Shown: positions 1-10,914 of the stretch, one piece after another | How the letters are laid out: each line of letters opens with the position of its first letter | Position numbering within the stretch: the stretch's first letter is position 1 | NCBI GenBank assembly: GCA_964036045.1 | Contig: OZ038381.1 | Coordinates: forward strand, 140,961,596-141,025,595 | Direction: 5' to 3' | Origin: Eutreptiella sp. 'Long Island Sound 2002' | Lineage: Eukaryota > Euglenozoa > Euglenophyceae > Eutreptiales > Eutreptiaceae | DNA: 64,000 bases | Position numbers and translations under genes: made by a program | Notes under the pieces: generated by a model | The model's input: only the letters and a program-made list of their open reading frames with translations | What the model was told of the DNA's origin: nothing | Databases searched by the model: none

Positions 1-360
1 TCGTGCTCCGCCACGTACTTGCTGCTGACCGCGGTGAGGAGGCCCCCCCCTCTCGAGGTGGAAGTGGCTCCCGTCTCTGCCAGCCGGCTGCTAAAGAAGG
101 GGGTGTACCCCTTGTCCCGGAGCGCCGCGGCCACGTGCATCTCCTGCGCCCGGGGAGGCGATCCCTGTTTCCTGGAGCATGATGGCAAAGCCCCCCTCCT
201 GGGGTAGCATGCCGGTGCTGAGGTGCTCCTTGTTGGTACAGGCCGCCGGCCACCGGCGCGGCCGGAGCGTGTCCCCGAGGGACCGGTCTGGCGGTACGAG
301 GCCGTTGCGCAGGTTCCACGAGAGGAGCCATAGCGCGTCGCCCGCCGTGTCCTCCTGGAG
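1..360. other. GC-rich stretch, no gene recognised
   Basis: Both strands are open over short distances only because stops are rare at this GC content. It lies downstream of the broken minus-strand gene that ends near 361 and could be its 3' flank. I see no motif, RNA or repeat that I can support. Confidence 0.4.
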
Positions 361-2380
361 TCAGCTATCCCGCATCGGCATCGCCGCTGGGTCCGCCGGC
401 GCAGCCAGGGCATCCGGGTGCGCCGGGGCCATGGGGTTCGCCCCCGATCCCAGCGGGGCCCACAGGCGGGCCAGGGGGGCTGGGGGAGCCAGGGGGGCCA
501 GGGGGGCCGGCCCCGCGCGGACGGACCCTGGTTGGGCCGCACTGCCGGTCCCTAGGGGCGACCTGGGTGCCTCCTCATCGGCGTCTGCGTGGTCGGCCGC
601 CTGGGGCAGGGGGCGCCGGGCGTACGGGGCGTGCCATGGGGACCTCCGTGCCCTCCCTTGCAGGATGTTGGAGGCCGCCTCCTTGTCGTCCACCGGGGCT
701 GCAGCGTGCACCGCGTGCCACGCCAGGTGTTCCAGCATTGCCCCGCTTGTGTAGTACTTGTCTGCAGACAGGGGGCATTTCGTTGGTTCCGTGGCCCCTC
801 GCGCCGGGGGGAGCGGCACCGACTTCTGGATGGCGCCCTCCCCCGCTGGTTCGAAGGGCAGGTTGGCCAGCCGAACCGTGTGTGGCGCCAGTGTGCGGCC
901 CGGGGCCGCCGCATCGAGGGCTCGTGTCGCGGGCGCGGGCCGGAGACTCCGGTTGGCATCACGCTGCGCGTCTGCTTGCAGCCACGTTTGCCAGTGCGTT
1001 GAGCTGATTTGGCGGTCGGGTTTGCCCCTCCATCGCAGGTTGTGGAAGGCTTGTAGCCAGTGGTACACTGTGGTCGGGAGCGCCAGCTGGGGCTCTAGGT
1101 CGGCAGGGTGCGCCGCTGCTGGCCACACCCCTGGCCTCGCCGCCCAGGCGTTGTCCTTCAGCCTGACCTGGAGCAGGAGGGCGTGGTGTTCCCCCCTCCC
1201 GTAGCGCCTTGACGATCATGCGGGTACAGTCTGCCACGCGGACCACGGCTTCGGGCCCCGGCAGGCGCTCGGGGTCGCAGACGACGATTTGCGCGTCCGT
1301 CGGGCTGAACATGCAGACCACCCACTGCGGGTTCTGCTGTCCCCGTTGGGCCACCGCCAGGGTAGCCGCCGGGCGGTCGTGCGTGATTGGCCCCGCGTGG
1401 AGGTCCGGGACCGATGGCGTCTCCCTGCCACGCGGCCCGTAGATGCTCCTCCTGGTCGGGGCTCCACACCAGTGCAGGGGGGGTTGACCCATCCCGATTC
1501 CTGCCTCTTGTTGGGGGCGCTGACGGTGTGCAGCAGGACTGCCAGCAGCCAGGGGTCCGCCGACATATAGTAGGCCTGGGTGGGCCCCTGCTGCCAGTCG
1601 ACGTGGGGCAGGGGCGGGAATGCCTTTTGCCTGGCGGTGCTGTGCCACACAGTCCAGCGGCCCCCGGCCAGGACGTGCGACCGGTACCCTCCGGCGTGGA
1701 CGTGCCGCATGGCCTGGTAGCCTGCCGTCTGCAGCACCAGTGCCTCCCCCTGCTGAGGCCCGGGAGGGGGTGTGCCATCGCCCGCATCCCAGACGCGGGT
1801 GCGCCCGTGGAGTGTGGCGTGCCACAGGTATGGTGCATCGCGCTGCGGCCCTTGTATGCTTCTTGCAATCTGCGCCGGGCCGTGGCGGTGGACGAAGCTC
1901 TCCCCGCCGTCCGCCAGCAGCGCTGCCGCGACGACGTATAGCTGCTCCGCCGTGAGGGCTTCTGTTGGCGCGTGCGTTGCGGCCGGCCGACGGGGCTGCG
2001 TGTCGCGGCAGGGGATGTCGGGCAGCAGTTGAGCCGGCCACGCTCGCCACGGGACCCATGGTGACGGCCGCGACCGCGGACGCCAGCGCCGTGCGGTCCG
2101 CTGGTCTGTACTGCCGGAGCCCCGTGGTATCTCGGGCGAGGTGCCTGCAGGCTGTCATCCAGGCCACCGCTCTGCAGTTTGTGACCTCCGGCTCGGCATC
2201 ATCGGCGCCGTCACGTCCCCTCTGTTGTACCGTGGTTGCGGTGTCGAGCGGGGGGCCCTGCTGCAGCGCCTCCGGGCCCTGCCCCGGCGAGAGGGCGGGC
2301 GGGACTGGCTGCGGGAAAGCCTGCGCGCCCCTGGCGCTCCGGATGCGTGTGGTACCGGTTTTGCCGGCGGTGTTCCGGGG
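361..2380 (-). pseudogene. Broken 3' portion of the large CCCH-finger protein gene
   Basis: The minus strand keeps a protein-like composition from about 2380 down to a stop at 361, but the sensible frame changes at least three times. The plausible path passes from the frame of 2211-4054 into the frame open over 959-2509, through short stretches of the third frame (for example a segment reading YYMSADPWLLAVLLHTVSAP at about 1490-1565), back to the 959-2509 frame around QWVVCMFSPTDAQIVVCDPE (about 1260-1330), and finally into the frame open over 361-1128. That last part holds a tryptophan-rich segment (YHWLQAFHNLRWRGKP, about 1020-1070). No known domain is recognised. The frame changes fall in C/G-rich runs, so decay and assembly indels are both possible. 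Function unknown. Confidence 0.4.
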
Positions 2381-4054
2381 CGGCCCGCGGTAGGAGGAGG
2401 AGTTGGTGTAGGTACCAGTGGCCTTCCGCGGCGGACGGGTTGTGGAGCGTTCGCCACTGTTCCACCACGCCTCCTGGGTGCGCGGCCTCAACGCGGCGCT
2501 GCAACCCAAGGCGGCCTGAGCGGTAGGACGTGCCCGCGGGTGGGATGTGGGTCTGCGGGTAAAGAACCCGCAGCGGCTCCAGCGCCAGGTCTAGCACCTC
2601 GTCGTTGAGCTGCTCCGTGAGAGCCGACACCCTTTGCAGGGCGTGGCGGACCCCGGGTGTGGGGGCCGTGAGCTGTTCGAGCGGCGGCCCCGGCGGGTAC
2701 CGTGCACCCGGGTTCGTTAGCCACTCCCTAGTGTGGCTCAGTATGGCCCTCCATACGTCCCTCGTAAAGGCGTGTTGGGGGGCCAAAGAGGGGACCATCC
2801 GTAGTAGGCGGTGGCACGCCGGCGGCGATCGCATGGGCTGTGGGGCGGCCGCGGTGATCCACCTGCACGCCGTGCCGGGCACGATCGCCCCCCATTCCAC
2901 GGTCCCCATGCCCTCGGCGTGGAGCAGCGCCAGGCCCTGGACCAGGGGGAAATAGGGGCTCGAGCGCCCGCCTCCTTTCTTCCACCGTACCCAGGCCGCC
3001 CCTGCCTGCAGGCTGCGGAGCAGGGCCACGCCGGGGAGGAGCGGCTGCCGGAAAGCTCCCTTGACGGCTTGACTGGCGTGGGCCAGGGTGCCCATGGGCA
3101 AATACCACAACGGTAGGGCCCAGGGGCCCGGCAGCGGTTGCGCCTCCCCTGCGTCCCATCGCCACTCGGAGTCTGGCAGGGCGGCCGGGACCGTGCCCGT
3201 CTGCAGGAAGTGGCGTGCCCTCTTGTCGGGGTGCCGTCGGAGGGTTGCCGCAAGGGTGAGCCCCTCTGCCGCTGGTGCCACCGGGAGGCCGCCCCAGGGA
3301 CTGCGCCAGGTGTAATCCTGGTCGGCCGGGAAGGTGTGGAGGTCCCGGGCGATTTCCTCCGCGGTCCCTGTGGGGGCGTCCTCCGGTGCCAGGTGCCACA
3401 TGACGGCGAGCACCGCCCACGTGGAGAAGGGCCACGCCCGTGTGGGGATGTACACCTGGATGGTCCACTGTGGGCGCGCCCGCCGCACACGGGATGCGTG
3501 GAGCACCCCTCGGACCATGTCCGCCGCCAGGACCAGCACTCTTCCCGAGGGTCCCACAATGATCCCCTCCGCGGGTCCGCCGTGGCGGCCCCGGGTGTGC
3601 AAGGCCACTGCCGCCTGTCCCGCGTGGGTGACTCGGTCCACGGCCTCCTGGATGTTCACGCTGCCGCGTGCGGGCTTATCCAGGATCCAGCCCTGTGCTG
3701 CCCCGTAGCGTAGGGCGGCGCATGCGGCCGCGGGTACCACCTCGGGCTGCGCTCCGTCATGGGGGCTTGGCTGAGGGTGCTGTTTGGGGCACCAGCCTTC
3801 GCCGGTGCAGTGGCCCTGTTTCCACGCGGGGCAGAGGGTGGGCACGCTGCCTGCCGGCGGCGCAGGCTCCGCGGGCGCGCTTCCCTTGGAGGGCTCCGGT
3901 ACTGCCTCCAGGTCTGAGTCCGTGCCCGCGTCCGCTTGTTGGGGGTTTCCTTTGCCGACTCTGAGTCCCAGCGCCCTGATGACCTCGTGTGCTGCGTCCA
4001 GAGTCGGAGAGGGCGTCAGAGGGCGTGTTTTGCGTGGGGCCGCGGGTTCCGCCA
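2211..4054 (-). pseudogene. Large protein with one CCCH zinc finger, 5' part
   Basis: The frame is open for 614 codons from an ATG at 4054 to TGA at 2211. An upstream extension of the frame runs into the tandem array and is not used. Near residues 70-95 (plus coordinates about 3778-3838) there is a CX7CX5CX3H zinc finger (C-PAWKQGH-C-TGEGW-C-PKQ-H), the type that usually binds RNA. The rest has a consistent amino-acid composition with many Trp, Leu and Arg residues and the segment PQWTIQVYIPTRAWPFSTW, but no domain I can name. The last 60 or so codons look out of frame and coding continues in another frame, so the gene is broken near 2380. It lies next to the 210-bp array. It could be a dispersed-element protein rather than a host gene; no relative is recognised. 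Confidence 0.5.
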
Positions 4055-4134
4055 TTGTTTTGTCGCTGTGACTAAGAGCAGGGGGTGGGGTGCGGATGTC
4101 CCGTGGCTGGTGCGTTGGAGCGTTGGTGCGTTGC

Positions 4135-6481
4135 TTGTTGTAGGGGTGGCAGAAGGGCGTCCCCGGGGGGGGGGTGCCTTCCATCATTGCGAGGGGCGTC
4201 TGGTGTTAGGCGCTGTCCCTCCCCTGGCCGCCTGTCCTCTGGAGCGGGTAGCCGGGGTTCCGCGACCCGTGTGTCCCGGGTGCAGTCGGTGCGGGGGTGG
4301 GGACCCAGCACGGGCCCGACAGCGTGCGGCTTTGCGGGCCGGCGTTGCTCGCTGTGCGTGTCGCGGAAGGGCTTCCCCGGGGGGGCTGCCTTTCACCATT
4401 GTCTGAGGGGCGTCTGAGGTCAGGCGCTGTCGCTCCCCTGACTGCCCGCCTATTGGGCGGGCTGTTGGGGTCCGCCACCCACGTGCTGTGGGCGCGGGTG
4501 TGTGGGTGTGGGGGTCCAACACTGTCCCTCTGGCCTGCATGCCCTGCGGGGGCTGCGTGCCACCGGGGTGGTGGAGGGCCGTCCCCGGGGGGAGCGGCTT
4601 GCCAACGTTGTGAGGGGCGTCTGTTGTCAGGCGCTGTCCCTCCCCCGGCCGCCCGTCCTCTGGGGCGGGTAGCCAGGGTTCCGCGACCCGTGTGTCCCGG
4701 GTGCGGTCGGTGCGGGCGTGGGGACCCAGCACCGGCCCCACGGCGTGCGCTCTTGCAGGCCGGGCTTGCTCGCTGTGGGGGTGGCGGAAGGGCGTCCCCG
4801 GGGGGGGGTGCCTTCCACCATTGTGAGGGGCGTCTGAGGTCAGGCGCTGTCCCTCCCCCGACTGCCCGCCCACTGGGCGGGCTGTTGGGGTCCGCCACCC
4901 ACGTGCTGTGGGCGCGGGTGTGTGGGTGTGGGGGCCGAACACTGTCCCCTTGGCCTGCATGCCCTGTGGGGGCTGCGTGCCGCGGGGTTGGTGGGGGGCC
5001 ATCCCCGGGGGGCTGGCCTGTCACCGTTGCGGGGGGCGCCTGGTGTCAGGCGCTGTCCCTCCCCCAGCCGCCCGTCCTCTGGAGCAGACAGCCAGGGTTC
5101 TGCGACCCGTGTGTCCCGGGTGCGGTCCGTGCGGGCGTGGGGACCAGGCACCAGCCCCATAGCGTGCGCCCTTGCGGGCCGGCGTTGCTTGCTGTGGGGT
5201 TGGCGGAGGGGCGTCCCTGGGGGGGGTGCCTGCCACCGTTGTGAGGGGCGCCTGGTGTCAGGCGCTGTCCCTCCCCCGGCCGCCTGTCCTCTGGACCGGG
5301 CAGCCAGGGTTCCGTGACCCGGTGTCCCGGTCGCGGTCGGTGCGGGTGTGGGGACCCAGCATCGGTCCCACAGCGTGCGCCCTTGCGGGCCGGCGTTGCT
5401 CGCTGTGGGGGTGGCGGAAGGGCGTCCCCGGGGGGGGTGCCTTCCACCATTGTGAGGGGCGTCTGAGGTCAGGCGCTGTCCCTCCCCTGACTGCCCGCCC
5501 GCTGGGCCGGCCGTTGGGGTCCGCCACCCATGTGCTGTGGGCGCGGGTGTGTGGGTGTGGGGGCCCAACACTGTCCCCTTGGCCTGCATGCCCTGTGGGG
5601 GCTGTGTGCTGCAGGGGTGGTGAGGGGCCGTCCCTGGGGGGGTTGGCCTGCCACCGTTGTGAGGGGCGCCTGGATTCAGGCGCTGTCTCTCCACCGGCTG
5701 CCCGTCCTCTGGAGCGGGCAGCCAGGGTTCCGCGGCCCGTGTGTCCCGGGTGCGGTCGGTGCGGGCGTGGGGACCCAGCACCGGTCCCACAGCGTGCGCC
5801 CTTGCGGGCCGGCGTTGCTCGCTGTGGGGGTGGCCGATAGGGGTGCCCCAGGGGGGGTGCATGCCCCTGTTGTGAGGGGCGCCTGGTGTCAGGCGCTGTC
5901 CCTCCCCCGGCCGCCCGTCCTCTGGAGCGGGCAGCCAGTGTTTCGTGACCCAGTGTCCCGGTCGCTGTCGGTGCGGTCGTGGGGACCCAGCACCGGTCCC
6001 ACAGCGTGCGCCCTTGCGGGCCGGCGTTGCTCGCTGTGGGGGTGGCGGAAGGGCGTCTCCGGGGGGGGGTGCCTTCCACCATTGTGAGGGGCGTCTGAGG
6101 TCAGGCGCTGTCCCTCCCCCGACTGCCCGCCTGCTCGGCGGGCCGTTGGGGTCCGCCACCCACGTGCTGTGGGCGCCGGTGTATGGGTGTGGAGGCCCAA
6201 CACTGTCCTCTTGGCCTGCATGCCCGGTGGGGGCGGTGTGCCGCGGGGGTGATGGGCGGCCGTCCCCGGGGGGGTTGGCCTGCCACTGTTGTGAGGGGCC
6301 CCTGTAGTCAGGCGCTGTCCCTCCCCCGGCCGCCCGTCCTCTGGAGCGGGCAGCCAGGGTTCCGCGACCCGTGTGTCCCGGGTGCGGTCGGTGCGGGCGT
6401 GAGCACCGGTCCCACAGCGTGCGCCCTTGCGGGCCGGCGTTGCTCGCTGTCGGGGTGGCGGAAGGGCGTCCCCGGGGGGGG
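4135..6481. repeat. Tandem array of about 210-bp units, left part
   Basis: The phrase aggcgctgtc recurs at 4208 (as taggcgctgtc), 4422, 4629, 4842, 5048, 5260, 5471, 5678, 5891, 6103 and 6310, a spacing of 206-214 bp. Two unit subtypes are mixed. One continues with ggccgcccgtcctctgg, the other with gactgcccgcc followed by a segment containing cacgtgctgtgggcgc. Units are joined by ccccggggggg runs. All frames are open for long distances because the unit is GC-rich, giving repetitive Pro/Gly/Arg translations that I do not treat as genes. The array is interrupted at 6481 by the LTR element and resumes at 23644. Confidence 0.9.
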
Positions 6482-9425
6482 TGACGCGTTCCCGTGGGGG
6501 GCTGGCCACGGGACGCTGCGGTGGACACACGCAAGTGAGCAGGCAGGCAAAGCACTACGCTCACAAGGGCATCAATGCGTTGTCATGTGACAAAGCGTTT
6601 CAGAATCCTTGCCACTCTGCAAAGAGGGAACGAGAGTATGTACAGCAACACATCAGGATATGTACACATGGGGTTAAGACTGGACTGGGGTAAGGGCATC
6701 ACAGGACCATAGACACTCAGTCCCAACTCATATCCCAATCCCAGGTCCGACCCTCTCAGTGGCTGATGGGGGCGGGGGCTCAAACACAACCCATGCCCTG
6801 CTCAGTCCGGACCCTGAAACCCTGCCAATGGGAGAGATGTCCCGCCCAGCCACAGGCGAGTTCCCCGGAACCAAGGGGCTCCAAGGCCAACCGACAGTGG
6901 CCCCCTATGCTCCCTTAACAACAGGTCCCAACTCCCCTCTGGGCCAGAGATATGGCCCCGCCATTATCATCCAGGAGTTGGTAGCTGAAAATGGGCTGTT
7001 TCAGCCCGAATTGAAACTAACTCAAAAATTCCCAAAATTGACCCCTCGTCCGGACCTGCCAGAGGTAGGGACGAGGCAACTGACCCTATGCCCTTTGAGT
7101 ACGAGCTCCCTGGAGCCCTCACCCAACCTGGTTCCCTCTGAGGTCCCGGCATCAGGGCAACACGGATGAGTCAAGTGGGGTCATGATGCCAAAATCACCA
7201 AAATTGGCGTCATTCCCACGCGTGGCTCGCCCGGCCAAGGTAAGGCCAATGGCTCACAGGGTAGGAGGCAGGACCTAGGACTTATATCTGAGTGTACAAC
7301 TTGAAGTTAGGTCTGGGCTCCCTATGGGCTTAGAGAAATGGGGCCGCCAATTGACCACACGGAAGGGGGAAATTGGGGTCCCAAAATTGGGTCATTTTGG
7401 CTGCCTGAAATGAGCCAAAATTTGGTGCGCTCCTAATAGTATATCTCCACGCCGGCTTATAGATCGGATCCGCCATTCCATACGTGATCCACCGAGAGTC
7501 CAGCAGAGACTCCCATGCCCTTGGCTTTCAAAGATCTCCATGCCACTCGGCGTGGTGACGATCCCAATTGGGTCCACAAATGCAAAAATGGCAAAATTGC
7601 CCATACTCAATTTGGCCTATCGCCTTGACGAAGGCGGCTCCGCTTCGCCCATGTGGTGTGTGGACCATGGGGACCATCACCCATAACACCCATGTCATAT
7701 ATGGTCCATTGGTCCATGGGTCCGGCGCGCACGAAGGTTAGAACATGGGGCACGGCGGGCAGCAAAAGTGGAAAAATGCTCAAAATGGCCAAAAATGCGC
7801 ACACTCATGGTTGAGGCAAATGAGGCACATGCCCGACTCGGACTGGAGTGTGCCATAGGATTGGTATCAAGTCATGTTGGTCCAACATATCTTTTGGGCG
7901 TCGCCCAACTCCTCCGGTATTGGGAATGGCAGGGTCGCCAAGTGAGCCCATGATTTGGGATAGTCCCAAATCGCCAACATGGCGGCCACGGTATGCCAAG
8001 CCTAAGAGGAGTTATTCGCCGGGTTCAAGATATGTTGGCTACCGAAGTATGTACCCTCATAACATACTTGGGTCATGATGTCAATTGAGCGCAACGTTGA
8101 GATACACGGTCACCACTTGACATCATGACGAGCCAAAAATGGCAAAATTCGCACAATGACATACAAAAGTGCCTTGAAAGGTCTACAATTATATTATAAT
8201 ATCTCCGGCTTGGATCGTGCAATCACTTAATCCTTCTAAACACAATGACTTGACACCATTGACCTTCGATCCCACATATGTGCTCCACTTGGGGCGCCTT
8301 GAAAGGTTACGAGCGCTACTTCCCAAGTGGGCACATGAAAATATGGAAAATTGTAAAATACACACCTTGCTCCCAACGCATCGCTTCGGGATCACCACAC
8401 AAGCTTCCCTTCACAAAGGTTAGGCTTGCGATTGACCGTAGGGAGTATGGAGAAGGGGCTTGCACAATATGAGGTCCATTGGCGGGTTCGACTTGGAGCA
8501 ATGGACCCGCCAAATGGGCACGCAACACAACACATGGCACATACCACATATTGCCAAAAAAAGTAGCTCCCACCACGATATGTCATGCCCCTCCAAGGGC
8601 ATAACTTTGTGTCAATCGCTCATAGGAACTCAAAGAGGGTTCCTATGCCACACCAACACTTGCGCGCTACACTCGAAAGTTATCTTAACGCACGCAATAT
8701 CATGGCCAAAGAGTTATAACGCAAACTCTACCCAATTGACCATGATCCATTACACTAGCGCGCACGTGTGGAAACGCAAGGCGTATAATGCTTCCTAAAT
8801 TACGTCGGGAGTATTGTAAATACATCCCACGTTTCCTTATCGTAATTCCTCGCAAGCAACACGAGATATGACCTTCACAAGTGGCCTCACGAATCAACTT
8901 TGTTTTGCCCATATCTTTAAGACAAATGGAGGGCAGGATAAAAGGGAAGTTGATTCGTGCATACGGAAGCACGTAGGTCCACTCGAAAGAGGTCAAATCA
9001 AGTGCGGGGATGTCGAAGTCGAAAATCCGATTTCGACATCCTGAAGAATTCGGATTAAGGTTGCGAGTATTAATTATGAAAATTGCGGAAGCATCCATGC
9101 AGTTCCTGGCGACTTTGGAGCCTTCGTGACGGATAGCGTTAAAATTTCCATTATAAACAGTTAAACTGGCGGTTACGGTAAAGTCGCGAACCAACCGCCA
9201 GCAGTCAAAACAGTGAGTATCGGAACGGAAGCGTAAAAATTGACGGAAACAATATGAAAATAAAACCCTGTTGATTCCTGATATTCTGATACACAAATCT
9301 CCGCTGGCGGTGCATCGGTTGCCGATGCGGGGCTTCACGGCACGGAACACGCCGTGCATGGGGTTAGTGGACCGGAGACCGGTTGTATGCCGTAACCTGG
9401 CCATGGGGTTCTGGGTACCGCTTCA
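6482..9425 (-). repeat. 3' LTR of the chromovirus (2944 bp)
   Basis: Direct repeat of 20699-23643. On the element's strand it begins TGAAGCGG at 9425 and ends CGCGTCA at 6482. It is much less GC-rich than the array around it. A segment of the minus strand near the LTR start is open for 234 codons, but no protein family is recognisable. LTRs of this length are at the long end for Ty3/Gypsy elements. Confidence 0.93.
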
Positions 9426-9436
9426 CCCCCCTCCTT
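9426..9436 (-). other. Polypurine tract
   Basis: The minus strand reads AAGGAGGGGGG directly against the first base of the 3' LTR (TGAAGCGG). This is the expected place and composition for the primer of plus-strand DNA synthesis, and it confirms the LTR boundary and orientation. Confidence 0.85.
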
Positions 9437-10914
9437 AGAGCAAACCCTGGGGGGGCTCGATAACACCCACGCATGGCAGCGGGTACCCAGGACCACTCCC
9501 TGAAAGGGGGGGGGGTGTCACATCCTCACTTCAGTAAGTCACAGTAAGATAGGTATCCCACAGTGGGATAGGTATGCTGCTGTAACAGCTCGTAGCACAT
9601 GTATAGTATCAAGTATCAAGTCCCGGGTCCTGGCGGCGATTGTTCGGCATCCAAAGGACCCGTTAACCCATACCAGGCGCACCGGGTGCCGGCTGCTACG
9701 GTCACCACCACAGTGGCAGTGGCATACACGGCCAACATAGGCGTCACACGACGGCCGAGGTGGCCCCACAAGTCGAGAGCGACCACAAAGATCCATCAGG
9801 CTACCCCAAGCTTCCCAAGGCCCGCCGACTGGGGAGAGTCCCCACGGGTCCTTCCTCGGGCGCACCATGTCCATATCCATACGACGCGAGTCCAGAGTGC
9901 CATAGTCGAACTCCTTACGAACCCCAAATCGTAAGGGAACTCCTCCTGAAGGGATCGGGCATCAAGGCCGTCTTTTCCCTCGCCCTACTGCCACGAAGGC
10001 CATACATGAGGGAGTCCTCATGCAGTGTGGGCGGAGGCGTCGACTCCTCAAACCACCAGTTTCCCAGGCAGACTGACCGAGGTCAGGAGCACCGGAGGCC
10101 GCCATCCGAATGCAAGTGCGTCTGCAAATCGGTAGGCTCACACTGGGACTGACAGTGGCGGACCGCTGGGAGTGTAGTCAGGCAACTGGGCTTCCCGCCT
10201 GGCACCATCAGGATCTCCACACATCACAGCGAATAGGGCAACACGGTATCACGGGCACTCAAACAGTAGAATCTGTAATCAAGTACTGGTCCAGGACGGA
10301 CCAGGCTGTAAAGATATGTACACGGCGACTCAAGGCGCCTCTGTATCCCGATTCGTGGTGAAAAACAGTCCATCCCTCAACGATGGGCTGATGACACTTA
10401 ACATACAGATGCACATATCCTGGAGGGCAGAAAAACAAGCAACAATTTGGCTAAATAGGCGTGTAAACACACTCAGAACAGAGTGCCAAACCACGCCACG
10501 GTCAGGATAAGGCAAATGCAGGAGGATGGACAGGATAACGCTTGAGTTCAGGCATATATAGTCTCGAGACACACGTCGACTGGTCTGGATTCCGCAAATG
10601 CCATGGAACCAGGCCACACACCAAAAAATCGCAATGCCGATGACAGCGGCATCCGTTGCGCAACGTCGTATGGGCTTCAAGGCCCCAAGAGCTCAAAAAG
10701 TGTGAAGGTCAGTCGCCCTACCTGGTTTCCCAAGGATTCAGCAGGGGGGGGAGTGACGAATAGAAGAAGAGAGGGGCCATCCTCCTCTGGATACAGCAGG
10801 GGGGGGTATATGGCCACTCTGTCACCGAAAGATGGAAGAGAGCAAGCAAGTAAGGGACGATTCGTCGGCCTCACAAGCGCTCATAACACATCAGGGGAGA
10901 GCTCAGGGCGCTGA
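9437..10914 (-). other. 3' non-coding interior of the chromovirus
   Basis: This 1.5-kb region lies between the end of the integrase/chromodomain ORF and the polypurine tract. It includes a G run (about 9508-9516) and two short ggggggg runs at about 10745 and 10800. No ORF here resembles a known protein. Long 3' interiors occur in some LTR elements and may hold packaging or antisense features, but nothing specific can be read here. Confidence 0.6.

Noticed and set aside
4184-6564. Long overlapping ORFs in several frames across the 210-bp array
   Set aside because: Translations are simple reflections of the repeat unit with no start, domain or frame preference.
8700-9404. A 234-codon ORF on the minus strand inside the LTR (also in the second LTR at about 22917-23657)
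   Set aside because: It is present in both copies because the LTR is duplicated. The translation has no recognisable motif, and the right copy is shifted near its start. No evidence of coding beyond being open.
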